From the NCBI RefSeq assembly GCF_027257175.1, contig NZ_JAPFGD010000011.1, positions 1 through 64,000 on the forward strand: 64,000 bases of DNA, written 5' to 3'. Shown here one piece after another: positions 55,343-64,000 of this stretch. A program made the position numbers and the translations under genes. Every line of letters starts with the position of its first letter. Position 1 is the first letter of the stretch. This DNA comes from Castellaniella sp. S9. GTDB lineage: Bacteria > Pseudomonadota > Gammaproteobacteria > Burkholderiales > Burkholderiaceae_B. The notes below the pieces were generated by a model, which saw nothing but the letters and a program-made list of their open reading frames with translations, did no database searches and was not told the origin of the DNA.

Positions 55343-56128
55343 ATGCTGCAGATCCAGGACCTGTCGGTGGCCTACGGCCGCCGCCCCATCATCCACCAGT
55401 TGTCGGCCGGCCCGCTGATGCCCGGCCGGGTGGTGTCGCTGCTGGGCCCCAACGGCAGCGGCAAATCGACGCTGCTCAAGGCCATGGCCGGTCTGCTGAA
55501 GGCCTCGCACGGCCAGGTCATGCTGGACGGGCAGGACCTGACGCGCCTCACCTTCGAGCGCCGGGCGCAGCACGTGGTCTACCTGCCGCAGTCCCTGCCG
55601 GCGGCCGTCCACCTGCGGGTGTTCGAATCCGTCATGGTGGCCGCGCGCGCCTCGGACCTGGACCCGCAGGCCCAGGCCGTCGACCCGCAGCGCATCCTGG
55701 AGGTCCTCGGCCGCCTCGGCATCGAGCACCTGGCCATGCATTACCTGGACCAGCTCTCGGGCGGGCAGAAGCAGTTGGTGGGCCTGGCGCAGGCCTTGAT
55801 TCGCAAGCCGCGGCTGCTGCTGCTCGACGAACCGCTCTCGGCCCTGGACCTGAACTACCAATGCCACGTGATGGATCTGCTGACCCAGGAAACGCGAGAC
55901 CACGGCCTGACCACGCTGATCGTGCTGCACGACCTGAACATCGCCCTGCAGCGCAGCGACGAGGCCCTGCTGATCCGCGCGGGCGAGCTCGCGGGCCACG
56001 GCCGGCCGGACGAGGTCATCACCGCCGAGTCGCTGGCCCAAGTCTACGAGGTCTCGGCCCGGGTCGAGACCTGCTCGCGCGGACTGGCGCACATCCTCAT
56101 CGACGGGCTGTGCGCGCCCGCGTCCTGA
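55343..56128 (+). CDS. FepC/FecE-type siderophore ABC ATPase
   Basis: A 261-aa ATPase. Walker A GPNGSGKST, signature LSGGQKQLVGLAQAL, Walker B LLLLDEPLSALDL and switch VLHDLN are intact. It starts 4 bases after the permease stop and completes the inner-membrane importer with the binding protein that follows. Confidence 0.92.
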   Translation: MLQIQDLSVAYGRRPIIHQLSAGPLMPGRVVSLLGPNGSGKSTLLKAMAGLLKASHGQVMLDGQDLTRLTFERRAQHVVYLPQSLPAAVHLRVFESVMVAARASDLDPQAQAVDPQRILEVLGRLGIEHLAMHYLDQLSGGQKQLVGLAQALIRKPRLLLLDEPLSALDLNYQCHVMDLLTQETRDHGLTTLIVLHDLNIALQRSDEALLIRAGELAGHGRPDEVITAESLAQVYEVSARVETCSRGLAHILIDGLCAPAS

Positions 56129-56171
56129 GCCGCCCCTCCCCGAACCCTCCATCGACCACCCGGCACAGCCC

Positions 56172-57386
56172 ATGCGACTCTACCCCTCGACCGCCCGCCC
56201 CGCCGCAGCCATCGGATCCTCCCCGCGCACCAGACCGGGCGCGGCGCGCCTGCGCGCCGCATTCGCGGCGCTGATGCTGTCCGCGCTGCTGGCCGGCCTG
56301 GCGGCGCTGGCCCCGCGGCCGGCCCTGGCGGCACCCATCCAGGTCACCGACATCCTCGGACGGCAGGTCACGCTGCCGGGGCCCGCACAGCGGGTGGTCC
56401 TCGCCCAGGCACGACATTTCCAGGTGCTGTCGCTGCTGACGCCGGATCCGGCGGCGATCCTGGCGGGCTGGTCCGACGAGTTCAAGACCTCTTTCGCGCC
56501 GGACTACCAGGTCGCGCTCCAGCGCTTTCCCAGTCTGGCCGGGGTCCCGGTCGTGGGACGCCACCGGCCGGACACGTTTTCGGTAGAAGGCACGCTGGGG
56601 CTGCGCCCCGACCTGGTGGTCATGACCGCATCGTTCGCCGGCCTGGCGCCGGGCCAACCGGCCGGCGAATCCCCACTGATCGGCCGGCTGGAAGCAGCCG
56701 GCGTCCCGGTGATCGTGATCGATTTCTTCATCCGGCCCATGGAGAACACCGTCCCCAGCCTGCGGGCGCTGGGCGCGGCCATCGGCCACGCGGACCGGGC
56801 GGAGGCGTTCATCCGCTTTTACGAGGCGCACCTGGCGGCCATCGCGAAACGGCTGGAGGGCCTGGCCGACGCGGACCGCCCACCGGTCTTCGTCCACGCC
56901 CACGCGGGCATCACCGACTGCTGCAACTCGCCGGGAGTGGGGACCTTCAATGAAATGGTCCGCTACGCGGGGGGCCACAACATCGGCGCCGACGTGCTGA
57001 AGACCGCGACCGGCAAGCTGAATTTCGAATACATCAATTCGCGCGCGCCGCAGGTCTATGTGGCGACGGGCACCGGCTCGGACGCCGCCAAGGGCCTGGC
57101 CATCGGGGCTGGCGTGGACCCGGCCGATGCGCGCGCCAGCCTGTGGCGCGTGATCGAGGGCAATCACCTCGACGCCCTGCCGGCGGTGCGCTCGGGCAAC
57201 AGCCATGGCATCTGGCATGCCTTCAACGACTCGCCGCTGCACGTGGTGTTCATCGAGGCGCTGGCGCACTGGATCCATCCTGAGCGTTTCGCCGACATCG
57301 ACCCGGCCGCGACGCTGGAGGCGATCAACACCCGCTTCCTTGCCGTGCCGCTCGAGGGCACCTACCTGGTGGATCTCGAGCCCTGA
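56172..57386 (+). CDS. Periplasmic iron-siderophore binding protein (FepB-like)
   Basis: A 404-aa type III binding protein. A long basic N-region precedes a hydrophobic signal (FAALMLSALLAGLAALA, cleavage near ALA|AP). The fold starts IQVTDILGRQVTLPGPAQRVVL and ends with the helix LHVVFIEALAHWIHPERF. PDLVVMTASF and GGHNIGADVL are typical. It would deliver the ferric catecholate to the permease. A later Met could be the true start, as 24 residues lie before the hydrophobic core. Confidence 0.87.
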   Translation: MRLYPSTARPAAAIGSSPRTRPGAARLRAAFAALMLSALLAGLAALAPRPALAAPIQVTDILGRQVTLPGPAQRVVLAQARHFQVLSLLTPDPAAILAGWSDEFKTSFAPDYQVALQRFPSLAGVPVVGRHRPDTFSVEGTLGLRPDLVVMTASFAGLAPGQPAGESPLIGRLEAAGVPVIVIDFFIRPMENTVPSLRALGAAIGHADRAEAFIRFYEAHLAAIAKRLEGLADADRPPVFVHAHAGITDCCNSPGVGTFNEMVRYAGGHNIGADVLKTATGKLNFEYINSRAPQVYVATGTGSDAAKGLAIGAGVDPADARASLWRVIEGNHLDALPAVRSGNSHGIWHAFNDSPLHVVFIEALAHWIHPERFADIDPAATLEAINTRFLAVPLEGTYLVDLEP

Positions 57387-57428
57387 TACCGTGGAACGCG
57401 ACACCACGGCCGGCCTGCGCCCGGCGCC

Positions 57429-58265
57429 ATGACCGTCCGGGAAACCGAGCTGCCCGCGTATCCCGCCGGCACGCAGCCGGCGCGGCGCCTGCGCCTGCAC
57501 GTCCCGGCCGGCATGGCGCCGCCGGCCGGCTGGCCCTTGCTGGTGCTGCTGGACGGCGATTGGGTCTGGCCGCCGCGCCCGGCGCCCGGCGCCCTGGCGC
57601 ACTGCGCCGTGCTGATCCCCGGCCATGATGCGGACGAGGCGCAGGCGCTTGCGCGCCGCGCCCTGGACTACACGCCGCCGGCCCCGAGCGGCGGTCGCTG
57701 GCCCGACCCGCGCGTGCCCCGCTGGCAATGCGGCGGCGCCGACGCCTTCCTGGACGCCTTGCTGGGCCCGATGATGGATTGGGCGCGCACGCAGGCTGCG
57801 ATCGACGGCCGGCGCCTGGCCCTGTACGGCCATTCCTACGGCGGCCTGTGCGCCCTGTACGCCCTGGCGACACGGCCGGGAGCCTTCACCCACACGATCT
57901 GCGCCAGCCCCTCGCTGTGGTGGCGCGACGGCCTGGCCGCGGACGTGCTCGACCGCCTGCGGGACGCGCCCCCACCGCGTCCGCTGCGCCTGACGCTGAT
58001 GGCGGGCACGTTGGAACGCTGGCACACACAGCCCCGCGATCCCGCCGCGCCGCACGCCCGCCGCGGGGGCGTGCCGACTCTGCCGGCCTTGCGTGCGCTG
58101 GCTGCCCGCCTGGCGGGCATCCCCATGCTGGATTGCCGGCTGGAACTGCTGGAGGACGTGGGCCACGGCGACGCCTTGTCCGCCTCCGCCCGACGCGCCA
58201 TCGCGCTGGCGCTCGATCCGATCGATCCCGGAGAGCCCCGGAATACGGGCCTGAACGGAAGCTGA
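57429..58265 (+). CDS. Alpha/beta-hydrolase esterase (IroE/Fes-type), second copy
   Basis: A 278-aa hydrolase related to the 53.4-kb esterase. Nucleophile in LYGHSYGGLCALYAL, second motif ASPSLWWRDGLAADV, likely His in EDVGHGDAL. No signal peptide, so cytoplasmic. It may hydrolyse ferric catecholate esters after uptake or trim the newly made siderophore. It follows the binding-protein gene by 42 bases. Confidence 0.8.
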   Translation: MTVRETELPAYPAGTQPARRLRLHVPAGMAPPAGWPLLVLLDGDWVWPPRPAPGALAHCAVLIPGHDADEAQALARRALDYTPPAPSGGRWPDPRVPRWQCGGADAFLDALLGPMMDWARTQAAIDGRRLALYGHSYGGLCALYALATRPGAFTHTICASPSLWWRDGLAADVLDRLRDAPPPRPLRLTLMAGTLERWHTQPRDPAAPHARRGGVPTLPALRALAARLAGIPMLDCRLELLEDVGHGDALSASARRAIALALDPIDPGEPRNTGLNGS

Positions 58266-58278
58266 ACCCGGTCCCGGC

Positions 58279-58308
58279 TGGACCGATATCAGGGAAATTT
58301 CCTATACT
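58279..58308 (+). promoter_or_regulatory. Probable promoter of the siderophore synthesis genes
   Basis: TGGACC (58279-58284) and TATACT (58303-58308), spacer 18 bases. Transcription would start around 58315, inside the Fur box. Confidence 0.5.
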
Positions 58309-58315
58309 CTTGGAT

Positions 58316-58334
58316 TATAATCATTCTCATTATC
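58316..58334 (+). promoter_or_regulatory. Fur box directly before entE
   Basis: TATAATCATTCTCATTATC matches the Fur consensus at 15 of 19 positions. It ends exactly at the entE ATG and covers the place where a ribosome site would be. Confidence 0.82.
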
Positions 58335-59990
58335 ATGAGCACAATCAATTCAAACCCTCTTCCGCAACAGGTCTGGCCCGCCGAGTTCGCCGAGCGCTAC
58401 CGCGCCGCCGGCTACTGGCGCAACGAGACCTTCGGCGCCTGGCTGCGCGAGCGCGCCACCGCGCATCCGGACCGGATCGCGGTCGTCGGCGGCGACCAGC
58501 GCTGGAGCTATGCCGAGCTGGACCGCCGGGCATCCGCCCTGGCGGCCGGCTTTCTGCAAGCCGGCCTGCAACGCGGCGACCGCGTCCTGGTGCACCTGCC
58601 GAACATCCCGGACTTCATCGGCGTGGTCATGGGGCTGTTTCGTGCCGGGCTGATCCCGGTGTATGCCCTGCCCGCCCACCGCATCACGGAAATCGAGCAT
58701 TTCGCCAAGGGCTCGGGCGCGCGCGCCTACGTGGGCGCCGCCACGCACGCGGGCTTCGACTACCGCACGCTGGCGCGCGAGCTGCGCGGACGTTGCCCAT
58801 GGGTCGAGCACGTCTGGATATCCGGCGAGGCCGAGGAATTCGCCGCGCTGGACACCCTGTACGCAACCGACGGCGCCGCATTGCCGGCCACCGTCTCGCA
58901 AGGCTCCGACGTCGCCTTCCTGCAGATTTCGGGCGGCAGCACGGGCCTGTCCAAGCTGATCCCGCGCACGCACGACGACTATATCTACACGCTGCGCGAA
59001 TCGGCGCGGATCTGCGGCCTGGGCCCGGACTCGGTGTTCCTCGGCGCGCTGCCGATCGCACACAATTTCCCCATGAGCTCGCCCGGATTCCTGGGGACGC
59101 TGTACGCCGGCGGCCGGGTCGTGCTCAGCCCCGCGCCCGACCCGGAGACGGCCTTTGCGCTGATCGAGCGCGAAAGCGTGACCGTCACCAGCCTGGTGCC
59201 CCCGCTGCTGCTGCAGTGGCTCGACCTGGCGCCCAAGGCGCGCCAGGACCTGGGCAGCCTGCGGACCATCCAGGTGGGCGGGGCCAAGCTCTCGGCCGAG
59301 GTGGCGCGGCGCGTGCGTCCGGTCCTGGGCGCGACGCTGCAGCAGGTGTTCGGCATGGCCGAGGGGCTGGTCAACTACACGCGTCTGGACGACCCCGACG
59401 AGATCATCATCCACACGCAGGGCCGGCCGATCAGCCCGGCCGACGAGATCCTGATCCTGGACGACGAGGGCCGGCCGGTCGAACCGGGCCAAGCCGGGCA
59501 CCTGCTCACGCGCGGCCCCTACACGATCCGCGCCTACCATGACAATCCGTCCGCCAACGCGCGCTCGTTCACCGAGGACGGCTATTACCGCACCGGCGAC
59601 GTGGTGCGCATGACCCCCGAAGGCTACCTCGAGGTCCAGGGCCGCGCGGGCGACCACATCAACCGCGCCGGCGAGAAGATTTCGGCCGAGGAAATCGAGG
59701 ATCACTTGCTGTCGCACCCCCAGGTCTTCGACGCCGCGGTGGTCTCGGTGCCCGACGAATACCTGGGCGAGCGCAGCTGCGCCTTCATCATTCCCAAGGA
59801 CGGCAAGCCGCGCCCGGTCGAACTGAAGCAATGGATCCGGGGGCGCGGCGTGGCCGACTTCAAGGTGCCCGACCAGATCGTGTTCGTCGAGCGCTTCGCC
59901 TCGACCGCCGCACTCAAGATCAGCCGCAAGGCGCTGCGCGCCGACCTGCGGGCCCAACTGCTGGCGCAACAAGACGCACAAGGAAACTGA
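58335..59990 (+). CDS. entE: 2,3-dihydroxybenzoate-AMP ligase (EntE/DhbE)
   Basis: A 551-aa stand-alone aryl-acid adenylation enzyme. The P-loop is FLQISGGSTGLSKLIPRTH, the acid-binding segment is LPIAHNFPMSSPGFLG, and FGMAEGLVNYTRLDD, GYYRTGDVVR and GRAGDHINRAGEKISAEEIE complete the core motifs. His-Asn followed by MSSPG is the form seen in dihydroxybenzoate enzymes. It activates the aryl acid and loads it on the next-encoded carrier protein. No Shine-Dalgarno is visible before the ATG. Ends 2 bases before the carrier gene. Confidence 0.92.
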   Translation: MSTINSNPLPQQVWPAEFAERYRAAGYWRNETFGAWLRERATAHPDRIAVVGGDQRWSYAELDRRASALAAGFLQAGLQRGDRVLVHLPNIPDFIGVVMGLFRAGLIPVYALPAHRITEIEHFAKGSGARAYVGAATHAGFDYRTLARELRGRCPWVEHVWISGEAEEFAALDTLYATDGAALPATVSQGSDVAFLQISGGSTGLSKLIPRTHDDYIYTLRESARICGLGPDSVFLGALPIAHNFPMSSPGFLGTLYAGGRVVLSPAPDPETAFALIERESVTVTSLVPPLLLQWLDLAPKARQDLGSLRTIQVGGAKLSAEVARRVRPVLGATLQQVFGMAEGLVNYTRLDDPDEIIIHTQGRPISPADEILILDDEGRPVEPGQAGHLLTRGPYTIRAYHDNPSANARSFTEDGYYRTGDVVRMTPEGYLEVQGRAGDHINRAGEKISAEEIEDHLLSHPQVFDAAVVSVPDEYLGERSCAFIIPKDGKPRPVELKQWIRGRGVADFKVPDQIVFVERFASTAALKISRKALRADLRAQLLAQQDAQGN

Positions 59991-59992
59991 CC

Positions 59993-60244
59993 ATGTCCGA
60001 CACGAGCCCGCTGACCCTGGAGCGCATGCGCGCGGACGTCGCCCGCATGCTGCACGAAGACCCGCAGGACATCCGTGACGATGACAATCTCATGGACCTC
60101 GGGCTGGACTCCATGCGCATCATGAAACTGGCCTCGGGCTGGCGCGAGGCCGGCGCCAACCTGGACTTTGCGGACCTGGCGGCCGAGGCCACCCTGGCGC
60201 ACTGGTGGTCCATCGCCGCACGAGCCTCGGGCCAGGCGGCATGA
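59993..60244 (+). CDS. Free-standing aryl carrier protein (EntB ArCP-like)
   Basis: An 83-aa carrier domain. DDDNLMDLGLDSMRIMKLA carries the phosphopantetheine Ser (GLDS), and the tail LDFADLAAEATLAHWW aligns with the ArCP half of EntB. In E. coli this domain is fused to isochorismatase; here it stands alone. It would carry the dihydroxybenzoyl group to EntF. The stop overlaps the entF ATG by 4 bases. Confidence 0.88.
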   Translation: MSDTSPLTLERMRADVARMLHEDPQDIRDDDNLMDLGLDSMRIMKLASGWREAGANLDFADLAAEATLAHWWSIAARASGQAA

Positions 60245-63200
60245 TCCCTCCCGAACCCGCGGCCGCAACGCGGGCGCTGTCCTGGGCGCCGCTGACCGAG
60301 GCCCAGGAAGGCCTGTGGTACGCCCAGCGCCTGGACCCCGCCAATCCGATCTTCAATCCGGCGCACTGCACGACACTGCGCAGCGCGCTGGACGTGCCGC
60401 GCTTCGTGCAGGCCGTGAACCAGGCCCTGGACGAGGCGCAAGCCCTGTCGCTGCGTTTCGAGGACCGGCCCGACGGCCCCGTCCAGGCCCTGGATCCCGC
60501 CCGAACGCCGCGCCTGGAGGTCCGCGACCTGCGCGCGGATCCCCAGGCCGAGGAACACGCCTGGGCCTGGATACGCGCCGACCTGGCGCGGCCGGTCGAC
60601 CCCGTCGCCGAACCGCTGGCGCGCCAGGTCCTGTTCCTGTGCGGCCCCGCGCTGGCCTTGTGGTACCAGCGCGTCCATCACCTCGCCGCGGACGGCTACG
60701 GCATGGCCCTGATCGAGGGGCGCGCGATGCGCCTGTACGGCACGCCGGACGGCGCGGCAGCGGAGCCTGCGCTGGCGCCGCTCGCCCCGGTCTGGGCCGA
60801 GGACCAGGCGTGGCGCAGCGGCGAGGCGCGCAGCCGCGCACGCGAATTCTGGCTGGCGCAATGCGCGGGACGCATGCCCGCCGCCAGCCTGGCCGCGGGC
60901 ACCGCCCTGAGCGCCCACACGTGCCTGCGCGAAGAACATCCCGCGCCCGCCGACCTGGTGGATGCGCTGCGGGCACTGGAAATCGCCGCCGACGTCAGCT
61001 GGCCGGATATCCTGACGACGCTGGGCGCGGCCTATGTGGCGCGCCACCTCGGCCCGGAGGCTTGCGTGGTGGGCGTGCCGGCCATGGGCCGCCTGGGCAG
61101 CCGCAGCGCGCGCGCCGTGGCCACCATCATGAATGTGGTGCCATGGGTCTGCGAGCTGGACGAGTCCTCCCCCATGGCCGACCTGCTGATGGCCGCCGCG
61201 CGCGACCTGCGCGGCCTGCGCCGCCACAGCCGCTACCGGGCCGAGCACTTGCGCCGCGACCTGGCGCTGCCCGGCGGCCTGCCGCGCCTGCACGGCCCCA
61301 TCCTCAATGTCCTGCCCTTCGACGCCCCCTATGCCGCGGCGGGGCTGGACGCCTCGCAGGCCGTGCTGTGCACCGGCCCGGTGGAGGACCTGACCTTCAG
61401 TTTTCGCGCCGCGCCGGACGGCGCCGGCCTGCGCATCGAGGTCGAAGCCAATCCGCATCTATACACCGCGGCCCAGGCGCGGGCCCATCTGGCGCGCCTG
61501 ACGGTGTTTCTGGGCACCGCTCTGCGGGCGCCGCGGCTGGCCGACGCACCGACCCTGACGCCCCGGGAGCACGAGCGCTGGGCGCTGGCGCCCAACCGGA
61601 CGGCCCATCCCGTGCCCGAGGGCACGCTCTGGTCGCGCATCCAGGCGCAATTGCGGGCGCGGCCGGACCACGTGGGCCTGGAGGACGCCGAGGGCACCTG
61701 GACCTATGCGGACATCGACGCCTGGACCGCAGCCGCCGGCCGCCGGCTGCGCGCCGCCGGCGCTGGGCCGGGCGCCCGCGTGGCGGTGGCCCTGCCGCGC
61801 TCGGCCCGGCGGGTCCTGTGCCTGCTGGCCATCCTGCGCAGCGGCGCCGCGTACCTGCCGCTGGATCCACGCCAGCCGCCGGCCCGCCTGCGCGGGATCC
61901 TGGAGGACTCGCAGGCCTGCGCCCTGGTGGGGCCGGCCGCGTTATGCGAGGGCCTGGCGGCACGGCCGCTGTCGCTGGCCGCGCTCGCGGCCGAGGACGC
62001 CGGGGCGCCGGGCCCGCCGCAGGGGCCGGCCGCCGGCCCGGAGGATCCGGCCTATGTCATCTATACCTCGGGTTCGACGGGCGCGCCCAAGGGCGTCATC
62101 GTCCCGCATGCCGCCATCGTCAACCGCCTCGAGTGGATGCGCGCGCACTACGCCATCGGCCCGGCGGACCGCATCCTGCAAAAGACCCCGGCCACCTTCG
62201 ACGTCTCGGTCTGGGAACTGTTCCTGCCCTTCCTCAGCGGCGCCCGGCTGGTCGTGGCGCCGCCCGACGCGCATCGCGATCCGGCCTGGCTGTGCCGCCT
62301 GGTGCGCAGCCACCGCATCACCGTGATGCACTTCGTGCCGTCGATGCTCGCCGCCATCCTGGAGGAACCCTCGGCGCAAGGCCTGCGGGCACGGCTGGTG
62401 TTCTGCAGCGGCGAGGCCCTGCCGGCGGCGCTGCGCGATCGGTTCCATCGAACCATCCAGGCCGGGCTGCACAATCTGTACGGCCCCACCGAGGCCGCGG
62501 TCGACGTCTCGTATTGGGCCGCCGACGCCGCGGACGACAGCCGGCCCGTCCCCATCGGCTGGCCGGTCTGGAACACCGGACTGCACGTGCTCGATGAGCG
62601 ACTGCGTCCGGTGCCGCCCGGCACCCCGGGGCAGCTCTACCTCAGCGGACGGCAACTGGCCATCGGCTACCTGGGCCGGCCCGATCTGACCGCCGAGCGC
62701 TTCATCGCCGCCCCGCCGGGCCTGGAAGCCGGCGACCGCCTGTACGCGACGGGCGACCTCGCCACGCGCCGCAGGGACGGCGCGGTGGCCTACCTGGGCC
62801 GCCTGGACCATCAGGTGAAACTGCGCGGCCAGCGCATCGAGCTGGGCGAAATCGAGGCGATCCTGGCCGCCCGCCCGGAGGTTGCGCAAGTCGCCGTGCT
62901 GGCGCGCGAGGACCGGCCGGGACACGCCCTGCTCGCCGCCTACGTCGTGACAGAATCCGGATACGAGGCCGATCCGGACATCCTGGCCGCCCACGCGGCG
63001 GCCCACCTGCCAGACTACATGGTGCCCACGGCCTGGGTGGTCCTGCCCAGCCTGCCGGTCACGGCCAACGGCAAGCTCGACCGTCGCGCGCTGCCCGCAC
63101 CAGCCCAGGACCGCCCCCGGGGCGGACGGCCGCCGCACACCGCGGCCGAGCGCCGCGTGGCCGAGGGCTTCCGCGCCATCCTCGACTTGCCGGGGACACC

Positions 63201-64000
63201 AGGCGCCGACGACGATTTCTTCGCCCTGGGCGGACATTCCCTGCTGGCGGCGCGGCTGGCGCTGTGGCTGCGCGACGGGGAACGGGATCTTTCATTGGGC
63301 ACGGTCTTTCAGTATCCGACGGTGGCGCGGCTGGCCGCGCACCTGGAGGCGCGGGCGCTCGAGCCGGCGGGCACGCCGCAGGCGGGCTTCGGCCCGGTGG
63401 TGACGCTGCGCGAGGCCGAGGGCCGGCCCGCCCTGTTCTGCATCCATCCGGCCGGCGGCCTGTCGTGGTGCTATGGGACCTTGGCCCGGGCCCTGGCCAC
63501 GCCGCGCACCGTGCATGGCCTGCAGGCGGCGGCGCTGGCCCTGGACGGCACTGCGCCCCCGGCCAGCCTCGCGGAGATGGCGCGCGACTATGCCGACCGG
63601 GTGCAGGCGCTGCAAAGCGCCGGGCCTTACCATCTGGCCGGCTGGTCGGTGGGCGGCATACTCGCACACGCCGTGGCGGCCGAACTGCAGGCGCGCGGCC
63701 AGGCGATCGGCGTGGTCGCCCTGCTGGATGCCTATCCTTGCGACGCCTGGCGCGATCGGCCCGAACCGGCGCCCGAGGACCTATACAAGGCCTTGCTGCA
63801 TATCGCCGGGGCCGATCCCCAGGCGCTGCCGCCCGAGCGCCTGAACCGCGCGGGTGTGGTCGACTTCCTGCGCACCGGGGGCCATCCCCTGGGCGAGCTC
63901 TCGGATGCACGGCTGGATGCGGTCTTCGACACGGTGGCCCACACCAACCGCCTCGCCCGCGCCCATCGGCACACGCCCTACGCCGGCGAGGCCCTGCATT
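60241..64000 (+). CDS. entF: Non-ribosomal peptide synthetase EntF-like, C-A-T-TE (3' end cut by window)
   Basis: An open frame of at least 1253 codons, running past the right edge; E. coli EntF is about 1290 aa, so only ~40 residues should be missing. Order: condensation domain (APLTEAQEGLWYAQRL start, HHLAADG active site at ~144), adenylation domain (VIYTSGSTGAPKGVIV; FDVSVWELF; LYGPTEAAVDVSYW), carrier domain (DDFFALGGHSLLAARL) and thioesterase (LAGWSVGGILAHA). Specificity residues read D-V-W-H-F-S-L-V-D, identical to the serine code of EntF. The product should be a cyclic or linear dihydroxybenzoyl-serine trimer. No MbtH-like gene is seen in the window. Confidence 0.92.
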   Translation, partial: MIPPEPAAATRALSWAPLTEAQEGLWYAQRLDPANPIFNPAHCTTLRSALDVPRFVQAVNQALDEAQALSLRFEDRPDGPVQALDPARTPRLEVRDLRADPQAEEHAWAWIRADLARPVDPVAEPLARQVLFLCGPALALWYQRVHHLAADGYGMALIEGRAMRLYGTPDGAAAEPALAPLAPVWAEDQAWRSGEARSRAREFWLAQCAGRMPAASLAAGTALSAHTCLREEHPAPADLVDALRALEIAADVSWPDILTTLGAAYVARHLGPEACVVGVPAMGRLGSRSARAVATIMNVVPWVCELDESSPMADLLMAAARDLRGLRRHSRYRAEHLRRDLALPGGLPRLHGPILNVLPFDAPYAAAGLDASQAVLCTGPVEDLTFSFRAAPDGAGLRIEVEANPHLYTAAQARAHLARLTVFLGTALRAPRLADAPTLTPREHERWALAPNRTAHPVPEGTLWSRIQAQLRARPDHVGLEDAEGTWTYADIDAWTAAAGRRLRAAGAGPGARVAVALPRSARRVLCLLAILRSGAAYLPLDPRQPPARLRGILEDSQACALVGPAALCEGLAARPLSLAALAAEDAGAPGPPQGPAAGPEDPAYVIYTSGSTGAPKGVIVPHAAIVNRLEWMRAHYAIGPADRILQKTPATFDVSVWELFLPFLSGARLVVAPPDAHRDPAWLCRLVRSHRITVMHFVPSMLAAILEEPSAQGLRARLVFCSGEALPAALRDRFHRTIQAGLHNLYGPTEAAVDVSYWAADAADDSRPVPIGWPVWNTGLHVLDERLRPVPPGTPGQLYLSGRQLAIGYLGRPDLTAERFIAAPPGLEAGDRLYATGDLATRRRDGAVAYLGRLDHQVKLRGQRIELGEIEAILAARPEVAQVAVLAREDRPGHALLAAYVVTESGYEADPDILAAHAAAHLPDYMVPTAWVVLPSLPVTANGKLDRRALPAPAQDRPRGGRPPHTAAERRVAEGFRAILDLPGTPGADDDFFALGGHSLLAARLALWLRDGERDLSLGTVFQYPTVARLAAHLEARALEPAGTPQAGFGPVVTLREAEGRPALFCIHPAGGLSWCYGTLARALATPRTVHGLQAAALALDGTAPPASLAEMARDYADRVQALQSAGPYHLAGWSVGGILAHAVAAELQARGQAIGVVALLDAYPCDAWRDRPEPAPEDLYKALLHIAGADPQALPPERLNRAGVVDFLRTGGHPLGELSDARLDAVFDTVAHTNRLARAHRHTPYAGEALH

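Noticed and set aside
60168-62597. An 809-codon plus-strand frame at the start of the synthetase
   Set aside because: It is a shifted frame of entF. The true frame from 60241 has the HHxxxDG, adenylation, carrier and thioesterase motifs and is open to the window end.

Overview
The window looks like the chromosome of a high-GC betaproteobacterium, most likely Alcaligenaceae near Bordetella or Achromobacter. This is inferred from gene content: wlbA/wlbB-type sugar genes, an EPS-associated MarR regulator, LivKHMGF and TRAP cassettes, and a FepA/BfeA-type receptor. No rRNA, tRNA, CRISPR array or insertion sequence was seen.

Region 1 (1-7.8 kb, minus strand) is an O-antigen operon. A MarR-type regulator, wlbA and wlbB are followed by an acyltransferase, a flippase and a hisH2-hisF2-wbpG amidotransferase module. 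The distal genes (1-5.9 kb) are visibly AT-rich and look imported; the composition changes inside the 3' end of wlbB. An exact 12-base ops element lies in the operon leader. An RfaH homologue and an O-antigen ligase are encoded at 12.8-14.8 kb, so operon, antiterminator and ligase form one functional group. Between them sit an Rpn-type nuclease gene, a patch of intact and broken toxin-antitoxin genes (9.1-10.4 kb) and an autotransporter.

Region 2 (14.8-31.2 kb) is an acid-sugar catabolic island. A divergent promoter separates a RuBisCO-like protein, a DUF1537 sugar-acid kinase, a TRAP transporter and several dehydrogenases (leftward) from an ApnO-like oxidoisomerase, an enolase-superfamily protein, a GntR regulator and an aldehyde dehydrogenase (rightward). 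The kinase, RuBisCO-like protein and oxidoisomerase match the logic of D-apionate degradation, but the other enzymes do not fit that pathway. A shared TATCGTATACGATA-like operator precedes three transcription units.

Region 3 (31.2-45.7 kb) is mixed: a HigBA/RelBE-like module, a DUF2238 and a LysE membrane protein, a xanthine/urate-type permease, a beta-oxidation pair with pgi, a RAYT-like protein lacking its HUH motif, a Fur-controlled catecholate receptor, a collapsed macAB remnant and a GntR regulator.

Region 4 (45.8-53.4 kb) is a translationally coupled ABC importer operon of the branched-chain amino-acid type ending in a carbamoylase/allantoate-hydrolase-like enzyme and an M81 peptidase. 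Its promoter overlaps a perfect 22-bp palindrome.

Region 5 (53.4-64 kb) is a catecholate siderophore locus: two esterases, a permease, ATPase and binding protein, then EntE-, free-standing ArCP- and EntF-like genes behind a Fur box. EntF shows a serine-type adenylation code and runs off the right edge. The receptor at 41-43 kb probably belongs to the same uptake system.
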